The notes: generated by a model not told the origin, from the sequence alone. DNA of 34,323 nt from an uncultured Collinsella sp. (GCA_959601045.1 CAUGNZ010000026.1:1-34323), one strand, 5' to 3'; shown: positions 7,503 through 15,928, numbered from the stretch's first letter. Translations and numbers: made by a program.

Positions 7503-9527
7503 TTAGCGGCGGCGCATCCAGATAATGCCGAGCATGATGACGATGATGCCGCCGATGAGGCATGCGCCGACCACGGCCAGCGTGCGGTCTCCCGTTGCGA
7601 CAAGCTTGCCGGTTGTCTTCTTGGCGCTGGTTTTCGTGGTCGTAGTAGTCGTGCCGGGCTTGGGCGAGGGCTTAGGCGTTGGATTCGGATTGGGCGTGGG
7701 GTCCACGGCTGCGGAGCTGAAGCTGATGGTGCCGGCGAGCCCGGCCATCTTGTTCTCCCAGTCGCTCTTCCCGATCAGCGCTCTGATCGCCGCCTCGCAT
7801 GTGCCCCACTCAGTGCGCTTGGCGGCATTTGCGAAAGTGGGAAAGTCGGTCGTGTTGGTAATGATGTAGTTGTTGGTGGCGACGGTGTAGTTCTTGGCGG
7901 GATCGAGCATGCTGCCATCCTTGGTGAGCGTGGCGCTCACAATGCGCTTGCCTTCGGGCTGCGTCCAATCAATCGTCACGTTAATGCCGCCAAAGGAGAG
8001 AACGCTGCCAGAGTCATCGCGCCACTTGTACTTGTCTTGCGCCTCCTGCTCGGTGTGGCCGGCTGCCACATAGGCTTGCTGAAGCTCGTAGCTGTCGTTG
8101 CAATCGTCGCTGATCTGCAGTGAGTGCTCAAGCGCTGCGAGGAAGTTTGCGCCGGTCATGCCCCAGGTCTCCACGGTGTTGCCATAGGGCGAGATGGCGA
8201 CGACGTTGCCGGCGGTCACATCGCCCGCCGCGATGCCGCCGCGGATGCCGCCCGCGTTTTCGATGGCGAGGTCTGCTCCCGTCAGGGCAAGATAGGAGCC
8301 GCAGATAACATGCCCGATGGTCTGGGCTTTGGTGGCGTCGCCCGCTTTACTGGGACGCAGATCGGTGGTGCGCACCATCTCCCAGCCATGCGTACCCGCG
8401 GCGTCCTCGCCGTAGAAATAGTTGGTGGAGGATGTGCCGAGCACCTTGTTCGATTCGCTTTCAAAGGCATCGTCGAGTGGCTTGATTTTGTTGTTGCGAA
8501 CCTCGTCAAGGATGTTCTGGTTGTTAGGGTCTGCCAAAAGGTCGTCGACGTCCTTGGCGGTGTAGAGCTTCTCGTCGCTGTCGCCTGCGGAGACCGTCAC
8601 CATGTCGTCGTTGGTGGTTTCGGTACCCCTGGTGTCGTACTCATAGGGAATGGAAAGCAGACCAACCTCGGCAAAGGCGCTGCCTGCCTCGACGACGCGG
8701 ACCGGCTTGCCGTCGGCCCCCGTCACGTTTTCGTCTAAGTTGATGTGCTCGTGGCCCGCGACCAGTGTATCGACCCCAACGAGCTTTGCGGCAAAGGTCT
8801 TGGCGTTGAGCGTGTGCGCGATGCAGACGATAACGTTGCAGCCCTCATCCTCGCGCAGTCGCTTGGCCTCGGCATTGATGGCGTCCGCCGCACCCGAGAA
8901 CGACGTGCCCGCGACCAGGTCCGCGCGTAGCGAGGAGCCCAGCGACTCATCCATGGCTCCGACGACGCCGACCTTAATCTTGTAGTTAAACGTGGGGCTG
9001 CCCTCGCCGTCCTTCCAAGTGCGATTGAGCGTATTGGTGATGCTCGAGCTCCATACGCCGTTCGAGGACGTTGCATTCGCGCAGAGCATGGCGAAAGGTG
9101 TACTGGTGGCACCATTGCCGGCCATCGTGCGAAGCTTGTCCGCGCCGTAGCTCCAGTCATGATTGCCCGGTGTGGTCGCGTCGTAGCCGTTTGCGTAGAA
9201 GGTGTTCATGAGTTCGGCGATGCTCTTGCCCTCGCTCATGGTGGCAAAGGACTGCCCGTGGAAGGTGTCGCCTGCATCGAGCAGAAAGTCGGGGGCGTTG
9301 CTTTGAGCGCTATAGAGAACCGCCAGCCCGTCAAAGCCAATGGTGCCCGTGCCCTTGCTTGCGTTGTAGCTGTACTTGTAGCTGCCGTGGATGTCGTTGG
9401 TGTGCATGACGGTTACGGCGCCGTCAATAGCGGCGGGCAGGTTCCCCGCGAAAGCGAGGCTTGGGATGCCTGTGAGCGCGCCGGCAAACAACGCGGCAGC
9501 TAACGCAAGGCGGGGGAGTCTTTTCAT
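7503..9527 (-). CDS. Secreted, probably cell-wall-anchored 5'-nucleotidase/UshA-like phosphatase
   Basis: This 674-residue exported enzyme is predicted to hydrolyse extracellular nucleotides (5'-NMP or related phosphoesters) for phosphate and nucleoside scavenging. A signal peptide is visible (MKRLPRLAL..., cleavage likely after AFA at 27). The metallophosphoesterase domain carries TNDIHG (43-48), DAGDTFHGQ, GNHDWSYG, CIAHT and AGHEH. The 5'-nucleotidase C-terminal domain carries ENAGGIRGGIAAGDVT and ISPYGNTVETWGMTG. A Pro/Thr/Lys-rich wall-spanning linker (PTPNPNPTPKPSPKPG) follows. The tail is LVATGD, about 20 hydrophobic residues, then RRR: a sortase-type sorting signal with Val in place of Pro. 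I chose ATG 9527 because AAGGAGA (9533-9539) is 5 nt upstream and it opens the signal peptide. Single-gene unit. Confidence 0.9.
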   Translation of the reverse strand: MKRLPRLALAAALFAGALTGIPSLAFAGNLPAAIDGAVTVMHTNDIHGSYKYSYNASKGTGTIGFDGLAVLYSAQSNAPDFLLDAGDTFHGQSFATMSEGKSIAELMNTFYANGYDATTPGNHDWSYGADKLRTMAGNGATSTPFAMLCANATSSNGVWSSSITNTLNRTWKDGEGSPTFNYKIKVGVVGAMDESLGSSLRADLVAGTSFSGAADAINAEAKRLREDEGCNVIVCIAHTLNAKTFAAKLVGVDTLVAGHEHINLDENVTGADGKPVRVVEAGSAFAEVGLLSIPYEYDTRGTETTNDDMVTVSAGDSDEKLYTAKDVDDLLADPNNQNILDEVRNNKIKPLDDAFESESNKVLGTSSTNYFYGEDAAGTHGWEMVRTTDLRPSKAGDATKAQTIGHVICGSYLALTGADLAIENAGGIRGGIAAGDVTAGNVVAISPYGNTVETWGMTGANFLAALEHSLQISDDCNDSYELQQAYVAAGHTEQEAQDKYKWRDDSGSVLSFGGINVTIDWTQPEGKRIVSATLTKDGSMLDPAKNYTVATNNYIITNTTDFPTFANAAKRTEWGTCEAAIRALIGKSDWENKMAGLAGTISFSSAAVDPTPNPNPTPKPSPKPGTTTTTTKTSAKKTTGKLVATGDRTLAVVGACLIGGIIVIMLGIIWMRRR

Positions 9528-9551
9528 GGCTGTCTCCTTACTCTTTAACAA

Positions 9552-9590
9552 AAACCACCACAAAGGTGCCTGTCCCCTTTGTGGTGGTTT
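9552..9590 (-). terminator. Palindromic terminator of the ABC importer operon (family member R3)
   Basis: The same 39-nt palindrome as 6570-6608 (arms 9552-9566 and 9576-9590, loop TGCCTGTCC) lies 9 nt beyond the ATPase stop. The - strand reading continues TTTTTGTTAAAG, a good U-run. Confidence 0.82.
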
Positions 9591-9599
9591 TCTAGATCG

Positions 9600-10394
9600 T
9601 TAGCTCAGCAGCATGCGGTCGTTGGCGAGCTCGCCGCCCGAGACCTCCTCGAACTTCTGCAGCAGGTCGGCCACGGTGAGCGACTTCTTCTCGTCACCGG
9701 CCACGTCGTAGATCACGTGGCCTTCGTGCATCATGATCAGACGGTTGCCCAGACGGATAGCGTCGTTCATGTTGTGCGTGACCATGAGCGTGGTCAGGTG
9801 GTTCTCGTCGACGATCTCCTCGGTCAGGTTGAGCACCTTAGAGGCCGTCTTGGGGTCGAGGGCCGCGGTGTGCTCGTCGAGCAGCAGCAGGCGCGGCCTG
9901 GTGAGCGTGGCCATCAGCAGGGTGAGCGCCTGGCGTTGGCCGCCCGAGAGCAGGCCGACCTTGGCGTTGAGACGCGTGTCCAGACCAAGGTCCAGGCGCT
10001 TGAGTAGCTCAACGTACTCATCTTTCTCGGCCTTGGTGACGCCCCACGAAAGGCCGCGACGCTGGCCGCGACGCTTGGCGAGGGCCAGGTTCTCGGCGAT
10101 TTGCATGTCGGCAGCGGTACCGCGCATGGGGTCCTGAAACACGCGGCCCAGGTACTTGGCGCGCTGCGACTCGCTCAGGCGCGAGATATCGGTGCCGTCG
10201 AGCTCAATAACGCCCGAATCGAGCGGGTACACGCCGGCGATCATGTTGAGCAGCGTGGACTTGCCGGCGCCGTTGCCGCCGATCACGGTTACAAAGTCGC
10301 CGTCATTCAGGGTGAGGTCGACGCCGGTGAGCGCGCGCTTTTCGGTGACGGTGCCCTTGTTAAAGGTCTTCTTGACGTGCGAGAGCTTAAGCAT
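9600..10394 (-). CDS. ABC transporter ATP-binding protein (COG1101 type)
   Basis: This 264-residue ATPase powers the importer encoded with the next two genes. It has Walker A GGNGAGKST (39-47), Q-loop VFQDP, signature LSGGQRQALTL, Walker B LLLLDEHTAALD and switch His VTHN. The LLDEHTAALDPKTA wording is characteristic of the ATPases paired with COG2984/COG4120 proteins. The start at ATG 10394 overlaps the permease end by 8 nt, so translation is coupled; AAGGGGG lies about 9 nt upstream. A longer frame back to 10475 exists but lies inside the permease gene. The operon ends at terminator R3. Confidence 0.93.
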   Translation of the reverse strand: MLKLSHVKKTFNKGTVTEKRALTGVDLTLNDGDFVTVIGGNGAGKSTLLNMIAGVYPLDSGVIELDGTDISRLSESQRAKYLGRVFQDPMRGTAADMQIAENLALAKRRGQRRGLSWGVTKAEKDEYVELLKRLDLGLDTRLNAKVGLLSGGQRQALTLLMATLTRPRLLLLDEHTAALDPKTASKVLNLTEEIVDENHLTTLMVTHNMNDAIRLGNRLIMMHEGHVIYDVAGDEKKSLTVADLLQKFEEVSGGELANDRMLLS

Positions 10395-11310
10395 CTGCCT
10401 CATCCCCCTTCGTGTAGGAGCTGCGGAGCTTATAACGCTCCCAAACCACGGGCACGCACAGAGCCACAGCGACAATCACAGCGGAGAGCAGCTTCATGTC
10501 GTTGGCGTCCATGCCCAACTGCAGCACGATGGCGCGGATAAGGAAGTACACCACGGAGCCAAAGACGGCGGAGGCAAGACGGACGCTAAACTGCGTGAGG
10601 CCGCCGGGCAGCAGACGGCCGAGCACCTCACCGATAACAATGGCGGCAAGACCGATAACGATGGCACCGGTGCCCATACCAATGTCGGCATACTTCTGGC
10701 TCTGGCAGATGAGCGCGCCCGAAAGGCCGATGAGGGCGTTGGAGAGCACGAGGGCGATCATCTTGGTGGAGTTGGTGTTGACGCCCAGGGCGCGGATCAT
10801 GTACTCGTTGTTGCCGGTGGCGCGCAGCGCCGAGCCGATCTCGGTGCCAAAGAACCAATACAGGATGGCAACGATAGCCACGGCGAGCAGGATGCCCAAG
10901 ATGATGGCAACGGTGGACTGCGGCAGACCGGTCATATTGCTGACGGCCGAGAACACGGTGCCCTTGGCAAGAATGGGCGTATTGGACTTGCCCATGATGC
11001 GTAGGTTGATGGACCACAGGCTGATCTGGGTGAGGATTCCGGCGAGGATCGCGGGAATCTCAAAGACGGTGGTCAGAATGCCCGTGACGGCGCCCGCGAT
11101 GGCGCCGGCGCACATACCGGCCAGCACGGCGAGCAGCGGGTCGACGTTGTTATTGACGATGAGTACGGCGCAGACGCAGCCGCCGAGGGCAAAGCTGCCG
11201 TCGCAGGTCATATCGGGGATGTCGAGCAGGCGGAACGTGATAAACACGCCAAGCACCATAATGCCCCAGAGGACGCCCTGCGAAACGGCGCCCTGCAATG
11301 CAATGAGCAT
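10387..11310 (-). CDS. ABC transporter permease (COG4120 type)
   Basis: This 307-residue integral membrane protein is the permease of a binding-protein-dependent importer. About eight hydrophobic segments are visible, among them VLWGIMVLGVFITFRLLDIPD at the N-terminus, AVLAGMCAGAIAGAVTGIL, and a C-terminal VYFLIRAIVLQLG followed by LLSAVIVAVALCVPVVW. The RALGVNTNSTKMIALVLSNALIGLSGAL segment resembles the cytoplasmic coupling loop of the branched-chain/ribose-type permease superfamily. A strong SD AGGAGGT (11318-11324) is 7 nt before the ATG. It sits between the binding-protein gene (203-nt gap containing a hairpin) and the ATPase gene (8-nt overlap). Confidence 0.9.
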   Translation of the reverse strand: MLIALQGAVSQGVLWGIMVLGVFITFRLLDIPDMTCDGSFALGGCVCAVLIVNNNVDPLLAVLAGMCAGAIAGAVTGILTTVFEIPAILAGILTQISLWSINLRIMGKSNTPILAKGTVFSAVSNMTGLPQSTVAIILGILLAVAIVAILYWFFGTEIGSALRATGNNEYMIRALGVNTNSTKMIALVLSNALIGLSGALICQSQKYADIGMGTGAIVIGLAAIVIGEVLGRLLPGGLTQFSVRLASAVFGSVVYFLIRAIVLQLGMDANDMKLLSAVIVAVALCVPVVWERYKLRSSYTKGDEADA

Positions 11311-11414
11311 GCTTCATACCTCCTAGGATAGGGTGGACACGTGATGTTCCATAATAGCGGTAACAATGAATATAAGAACGGCAGGCAAACGTTTTGTTAT
11401 ATCTGAAACAAGCA

Positions 11415-11443
11415 GGGCGAACGCCGGTCTATGACGTTCGCCC
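11415..11443 (-). terminator. Hairpin between the binding-protein and permease genes (partial terminator or mRNA stability element)
   Basis: A 9-bp perfect stem (11415-11423 with 11435-11443) lies 70 nt after the binding-protein stop and is followed on the - strand by TGCTTGTTTC, a weak U-run. Hairpins here often let a binding protein be made in excess over its permease; that role is inference. Confidence 0.45.
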
Positions 11444-11513
11444 CAATGGCTCAGATATTGAATAACGCAGCTATGGGCGAGAACGAACCCTAGATGCGTT
11501 ACGGCGCATGGTG

Positions 11514-12494
11514 CTACTCGTCCAGGGCGGAAAGGTCGATGCCCAACGCCTCGGCCATCTCGTCGTTCTTGACGACGACCAGGTTCTTGCTCGAGAGGTG
11601 CTTGATCGGCATGTCTTCGGGCTTGGCCTCGCCCTTCAGGATCTTAACGGCCATCTCGCCCGCGGCGTAGCCCAGGTCCTCATAGTTGATGGAGAGGGTG
11701 AACAGGCCGCCGGCCATGCACATACCCTCCTCGCCAGTCACGAAGGGGAGCTTGTTCTCCTTGCAGATCTGACCGACCTGCGAAGCGCCCGCGGCGATGG
11801 TGTTGTCGGTGGGGGAGTAGAGCGCGTCGACCTTGCCCACGGCGGACTCGACGACGGACTGGATCTCGTTGGAGCTCGAGACGGTGAAATCGGTGTACTC
11901 GAGGCCCAGCTTGTTGAGCTCCTTCTTGGCGGCTTTGATCTGGACGTCGGAGTTGGACTCGGCGGTGCAGTAGAGCAGGCCGACCTTTTTAACGTCGGGC
12001 AGGACCTTCTGCATCATCTCGAGCTGCTCGGCGACTGGGGTGAGGTCGGAAGCGCCCGTGACGTTGGTGCCGGGCTTGTCGTTGTCCTGGACCAGGCCGG
12101 AGGCGGCGTAGTCGGTGATGGCACAGCCCACGATGGGGATATCGGCCGTGGCGCCGGCGGCAGCCTGCGCGGCGGGCGTGGCGATGGCATAAATCAGGTT
12201 GACGTTGTCGCCCACAAACTTGTCGGCAATGGACTTACACGTGGACTGGTCGTTCTGGGCGTTCTTCTGGTCGATCTTGACCTTAAGGCCGCTCTCCTTG
12301 ATGGCCTTGACAAAGCCGTCGTTGGCGGCATCGAGTGCGGAGTGCTCGGTGAGTTGCAGAACGCCGATGGTGTAGTCGGAACCGGCGGCAGCAGAGCCGG
12401 AACCAGAGTTGCCGCCGCATCCGGCGAGCGGGGCGAGCGCGAGCAGACCGGCGGAGACCAGAAGGCTCCTGCGGCTGATGGTGATGTCCTTCAT
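11514..12494 (-). CDS. ABC transporter substrate-binding lipoprotein (COG2984/TrpX type)
   Basis: This 326-residue extracytoplasmic binding protein is anchored by lipid. The signal reads ISRRSLLVSAGLLALAPLAGC, with the lipobox LAGC (Cys26) and a twin-arginine-like SRRSLL. The mature part begins with a Gly/Ser linker and then YTIGVLQLTEHSALDAANDGF. The family relates to the TrpX/YtlA-type importers, for which tryptophan or tyrosine uptake has been proposed in Firmicutes; the ligand here is not provable from sequence. The start at ATG 12494 fits the signal peptide, with GGGGGT upstream; a longer frame to 12542 would put 16 residues before it. First gene of a three-gene operon with permease and ATPase. 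No T-box motif is visible in the leader. Confidence 0.9.
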   Translation of the reverse strand: MKDITISRRSLLVSAGLLALAPLAGCGGNSGSGSAAAGSDYTIGVLQLTEHSALDAANDGFVKAIKESGLKVKIDQKNAQNDQSTCKSIADKFVGDNVNLIYAIATPAAQAAAGATADIPIVGCAITDYAASGLVQDNDKPGTNVTGASDLTPVAEQLEMMQKVLPDVKKVGLLYCTAESNSDVQIKAAKKELNKLGLEYTDFTVSSSNEIQSVVESAVGKVDALYSPTDNTIAAGASQVGQICKENKLPFVTGEEGMCMAGGLFTLSINYEDLGYAAGEMAVKILKGEAKPEDMPIKHLSSKNLVVVKNDEMAEALGIDLSALDE

Positions 12495-12557
12495 ATCATT
12501 ACCCCCAGTATAAAAATGGCTGGAAACACTGCACTGGGACAAAGTGCAAGTGGAACT

Positions 12558-12585
12558 ATAGTAGCGCTGATGTCCATTTTTACAA
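12558..12585 (-). promoter_or_regulatory. Candidate promoter of the ABC importer operon
   Basis: On the - strand TTGTAA (12580-12585), a 16-nt spacer and TACTAT (12558-12563) each match 4 of 6 consensus positions. They lie about 64 nt before the lipoprotein start. Confidence 0.4.
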
Positions 12586-12654
12586 CAGCCTGGCGGGTTT
12601 TTTAATACAGAATCGGATGGGCGGTACGGGTAGTCGAATGGGCGGCGGAGGGTC

Positions 12655-13440
12655 TTATGCGGCGGAGGCGGCGTCGTCCTCGTCCAGGGCGGCGAAGAGC
12701 TTCTTGCCGTCGAGGAGACGTGTGGTGACGTTTCTCATGCGGCCGATCTCAACGGTACGCAGCGTGTCGTCGGCGCCTCGCGCGTCATAGACCGTTCCCA
12801 GCAAATACGAGATGCCGTCTCGTTGCTTGATGGCAAAGGGCCGGAGTGTCATCCGCGCCACTTCGACCTCTCCGCGTGCCGTGACACTCGAAATATCAAA
12901 ACTCACCGTGGTTCCGTGGTCGATGGCCTGCTCGATGAGCTCGCAGGCATCGATGCGCTTGACGGGCGTGCGTGTGGCCTTGGTGGATTTGTCGCCTGCG
13001 CTTGGAGCAGGCTCGGGTGCATCGAGGTAGCCGCGAACGTCGGCACTCGCCATGGCGACCAGGTGCTGCGCCATGCTTTTTCGAATGGCGATGGGCGTAG
13101 AGCGGTTGCGCATGACCATGCCGTGGAGCCGGATGATCTCTTCGTCGGTGAGCGGACGGGTCAAGAGCCGATACCCCACGCCGCGCTTGTATTCAATTTC
13201 GTATCCGGCATGGCGAAGTGCGGAGATGGCGGTGTAGATGCTGCGCCGCGCCGCCGAGATGGGCATGCGGGCGGGGTCGTCGGGATGGGCGAGACGCCGG
13301 ATCAACTCATCGGAAAGCATGGCCTTGTCCTCGCCGGTGTTTTCGCTTAATAGTTGCAGGATGCGAACGGCGCGATAGGCTGCCATCGAGGCGGCGCCCC
13401 TCGTCGTGGTCTCGTAAGTTTCAACAGCGGTTTCGGTCAT
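12655..13440 (-). CDS. WYL-domain transcriptional regulator
   Basis: This 261-residue protein is a predicted DNA-binding regulator. An N-terminal winged-helix region (about 17-95) contains YRAVRILQLLSENTG, PISAARRSIYTAISALRHAGYEI and GVGYRL. A C-terminal WYL-like domain (about 160-250) contains MTLRPFAIKQRDGISYLLGTVYDARG and LRTVEIGRMRNV, the layout of regulators that sense small ligands or nucleic-acid signals. ATG 13440 is preferred because AAGGA lies 10 nt upstream; a GTG at 13449 is only about 1 nt from that site. It lies between asnS and the ABC importer, both on the same strand but separated by a terminator (from asnS) and a promoter (of the importer), so it is probably its own unit. 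Target genes are unknown. Confidence 0.8.
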   Translation of the reverse strand: MTETAVETYETTTRGAASMAAYRAVRILQLLSENTGEDKAMLSDELIRRLAHPDDPARMPISAARRSIYTAISALRHAGYEIEYKRGVGYRLLTRPLTDEEIIRLHGMVMRNRSTPIAIRKSMAQHLVAMASADVRGYLDAPEPAPSAGDKSTKATRTPVKRIDACELIEQAIDHGTTVSFDISSVTARGEVEVARMTLRPFAIKQRDGISYLLGTVYDARGADDTLRTVEIGRMRNVTTRLLDGKKLFAALDEDDAASAA

Positions 13441-13557
13441 GGCGTCCACGTCCTTTCCGTTTTGGGTGGCGACGGTATGGAGCCTAGGGCGCGGGGCTTT
13501 CCCAGGGGTGCAGGACGCTCCGGGCGGTCGGTAGTCGTCGGCAAGCGGCGGGTCGAG

Positions 13558-13620
13558 TTTTCAACAGCCCTGCTCAACTGACCAAAATCTTGCCAAAAGC
13601 TTGACGGATACTGTTGAAAA
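13558..13620. repeat. Inverted repeat upstream of the WYL gene
   Basis: TTTTCAACAG (13558-13567) and CTGTTGAAAA (13611-13620) are perfect 10-bp inverted copies separated by 43 nt. They sit between the WYL gene start and the asnS terminator, where an operator for autoregulation could lie. No clear -35/-10 pair was found. Confidence 0.5.
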
Positions 13621-13621
13621 A

Positions 13622-13649
13622 AGCGCCCCTCGGCTTGCCGAGAGGCGCT
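13622..13649 (-). terminator. Intrinsic terminator of asnS
   Basis: A 12-bp stem with one mismatch (13622-13633 with 13638-13649) and a 4-nt loop is followed on the - strand by a run of six T. It starts 41 nt after the asnS stop. Confidence 0.92.
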
Positions 13650-13689
13650 GGCGTGATGCGCTGGAACGCGTTTGGTGGCGCTGTGGCGA

Positions 13690-15093
13690 TTAGAAGTCGG
13701 CGTTGCCCACGGTGCGCGGGTGCGGCAGGACGTCGCGGATGTTGCCCACGCCGGTCAGATACATGACCAAGCGCTCGAAGCCCAAGCCGTAGCCGGCGTG
13801 CTTGCAGGAACCGTAGCGGCGCAGGTCAAGGTAGTACTTGTACTGCTCGGGATTCATGCCCAGGTCCTTGATGCGGGCCTCGAGCAGATCCAGGCGCTCC
13901 TCGCGCTGGGAGCCACCGATGATCTCGCCGATGCCCGGCACCAGGCAGTCGGCGGCGGCGACGGTCTTGCCGTCCTCGTTCATGCGCATGTAGAAGGCCT
14001 TGATCTCGGCCGGGTAGTCGGTCACAAAAGTCGGTCGCTTAAAGTGCTCCTCGGTCAGGAAGCGCTCGTGCTCGGTCTGCAGGTCGATGCCCCAGCTGAC
14101 GGGGTAATCAAACTGGTGGCCAGCAGCGACTGCCTGCTCCAGGATCTCGACGGCCTCGGTGTAGGTAACGCGGGCAAAGTCGGAGTTGGCGACATGGTCC
14201 AGGCGCTCGAGCAGACCCTTGTCCACAAACTTGTTGAGCATATTGAGCTCGTCGGGGCAGGTTGCCATGACGTCCTTGAGGACATACTTGAGCATGGCCT
14301 CGGCGTTATCCATATAGTCGTTAAGGTCGGCAAAGGCCATCTCGGGCTCGATCATCCAAAACTCGGCGGCGTGGCGCGTGGTGTTGGAGTTCTCGGCACG
14401 GAAGGTGGGGCCAAAGGTGTACACGTCGCCAAAGGCCATGGCAAAGTTCTCGGCATTGAGCTGGCCGGACACGGTGAGGCTCGCATGCTTGCCAAAGAAG
14501 TCCTGGCTCCAGTCGACCTCGCCGGACTCGGTGAGGGGCGGATTTTTGGGGTCGAGCGTGGTCACGCGGAACATCTCGCCGGCGCCCTCGCAGTCGCTCG
14601 TGGTGATGATGGGGGTGTTGACGTAGACAAAGCCCTGCTCCTGGAAGAAGCGGTGGATGGCGGCAGCCGCGACAGAGCGAATGCGGAAGACGGCGCGGAA
14701 CAGGTTGGTGCGCGGGCGCAGGTGCTGCTGGGTGCGCAGGAACTCGACGGTTGCGCGCTTCTTCTGCAGCGGGTAATCCGGGGCGCTGACGCCCTCGATC
14801 TCGATGGAGGTGGCAGAAAGCTCGAAAGGCTGGGGCGCATCGGGGGTCAGCTTGACGGTGCCGGTGCAAATGAGTGCGGCCGAGACGTTTTGATGGGCGA
14901 TCTCGTCGTAGTTGTCGAGTGCATCGCGGTTCATGACGACCTGCAGGTCGCGGAAGCAGCTGCCGTCGTTGAGCGTAACGAAGCCAAAGTTCTTCATGTC
15001 GCGGACGGACTTGACCCAGCCGGCAACGGTGACGGTTTGGCCGCCGAGCGACTCGGCATCGGCATAGAGCTGCGCGATTTTGGTGCGGTTCAC
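13690..15093 (-). CDS. asnS: Asparagine--tRNA ligase
   Basis: This 467-residue class II aminoacyl-tRNA synthetase charges tRNA-Asn with asparagine. The N-terminal OB-fold anticodon-binding domain reads VTVAGWVKSVRDMKNFGFVTLNDGSC. The catalytic core has VNTPIITTSDCEGAGEMF, motif 2 (FRAENSNTTRHAAEFWMIEPE, given in two parts: FRAENSNTTRH and AAEFWMIEPE) and motif 3 GLGFERLVMYLTG near the C-terminus. SQDFFGKHASLTVSGQL is typical of AsnRS. I favour the GTG at 15093 (protein VNRTKIAQ...), preceded by GGGAGGA with a short 3-4 nt spacing; an ATG at 15105 has no ribosome-binding site because the GGGAGGA lies inside its frame. A strong terminator follows. Confidence 0.95.
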   Translation of the reverse strand: MNRTKIAQLYADAESLGGQTVTVAGWVKSVRDMKNFGFVTLNDGSCFRDLQVVMNRDALDNYDEIAHQNVSAALICTGTVKLTPDAPQPFELSATSIEIEGVSAPDYPLQKKRATVEFLRTQQHLRPRTNLFRAVFRIRSVAAAAIHRFFQEQGFVYVNTPIITTSDCEGAGEMFRVTTLDPKNPPLTESGEVDWSQDFFGKHASLTVSGQLNAENFAMAFGDVYTFGPTFRAENSNTTRHAAEFWMIEPEMAFADLNDYMDNAEAMLKYVLKDVMATCPDELNMLNKFVDKGLLERLDHVANSDFARVTYTEAVEILEQAVAAGHQFDYPVSWGIDLQTEHERFLTEEHFKRPTFVTDYPAEIKAFYMRMNEDGKTVAAADCLVPGIGEIIGGSQREERLDLLEARIKDLGMNPEQYKYYLDLRRYGSCKHAGYGLGFERLVMYLTGVGNIRDVLPHPRTVGNADF

Positions 15094-15205
15094 GTATCCT
15101 CCCATAACGGTTGAATGATAGTTATCCATACAGTTCGATATTCTAGCAGCTCGGCTCATTTGGGCTATACAGATAAGGCATTGGCGGGATGGTTTTTCAA
15201 ACGAA

Positions 15206-15237
15206 AAGCGCCCGCGGCCAAATGGTCGCGGGCGCTT
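15206..15237 (-). terminator. Intrinsic terminator of the EIIA gene
   Basis: A 14-bp stem with one G-U pair (15206-15219 with 15224-15237) closes on AAAT. The - strand then reads TTCGTTTG, so the U-run is modest. It lies 36 nt after the EIIA stop. Confidence 0.85.
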
Positions 15238-15273
15238 GACGAGGTGCCTTTTGGCTGTGTGCGCGGGACCTGG

Positions 15274-15837
15274 CTACTTGGTCTTGGCTACCAGCAGCGG
15301 GTCGCCAAGCTTGACGAGCGGGTTGCCGCCGATAAGCGTGCCAGACTCGCCGACGTGGTCGATGCTCTTGAGGCGGTCGAGCTCAGAGATGATGACGGTC
15401 ACGATGTCCTCGTGACCGGCGGCCTTGATAGCGTCGCGGTCGAAGCTGATGAGCGGCTGGCCGGCCTTGACCGTGTCGCCCATCTCGACGAAGCGGGCAA
15501 AACCCTTGCCGTTCATTTCCACGGTGCCCAGGCCAACATGGATGAACACGCGAAGACCGTCCTCGGTGATCATGCCGATGGAGTGGTTGGTGACGGTGGT
15601 GGCGCCGATACGGCCGTTAGCGGGGGCGTAAATGGTGCCGGTAATGGGCTCGATGCCGTAGCCCTGGCCGAGCATGCCCGAGGCGATGGTCTCGTCGGGA
15701 ACCTCACTCAGATTGACGAGCACGCCGTTGACAGGAGCGTAGATGACGCCTTCGCGGGTGGCGAAGCTTGCTGCGGGCGGAACGGACGCCTCGCCCGACG
15801 AAGTGAACGTGGACTTGAGCGAATCGAGCAGACCCAT
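15274..15837 (-). CDS. PTS glucose-family EIIA protein
   Basis: This 187-residue soluble phosphocarrier of the sugar phosphotransferase system accepts phosphate from HPr and passes it to a glucose-family EIIB. The EIIA-Glc domain spans about 28-180: IYAPVNGVLVNLSEVPDE, GTIYAPANGRIG, then NH (His85) and VFIHVGLGTVEMNGKGF, with the phosphorylated His at 100. Both catalytic histidines are present. It is free-standing, not fused to IIC/IIB. ATG 15837 has GGAGG about 6 nt upstream; the frame is open further but without a ribosome-binding site. Monocistronic, with a promoter (15929-15957) and terminator. It could serve the EIICB at 23668-25332, which has no IIA domain. Confidence 0.92.
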   Translation of the reverse strand: MGLLDSLKSTFTSSGEASVPPAASFATREGVIYAPVNGVLVNLSEVPDETIASGMLGQGYGIEPITGTIYAPANGRIGATTVTNHSIGMITEDGLRVFIHVGLGTVEMNGKGFARFVEMGDTVKAGQPLISFDRDAIKAAGHEDIVTVIISELDRLKSIDHVGESGTLIGGNPLVKLGDPLLVAKTK

Positions 15838-15928
15838 AGATGCCTCCAACGTATCAGGCGCGCATGTTGCACGCGTGTGGTTTGCCGGAAACGTTTCGTA
15901 CGTGTTTCCCAGCACGGTCAGCGCTCCT

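Noticed and set aside
12495..12654. Possible T-box or riboswitch before the ABC importer
   Set aside because: No T-box core (TGGNACCGCG) or other riboswitch signature is present on the - strand.
13672..15114. A 480-codon + strand open frame
   Set aside because: It is the mirror of asnS, with low-complexity Val/Gly/Leu/Asp content and no ribosome-binding site.
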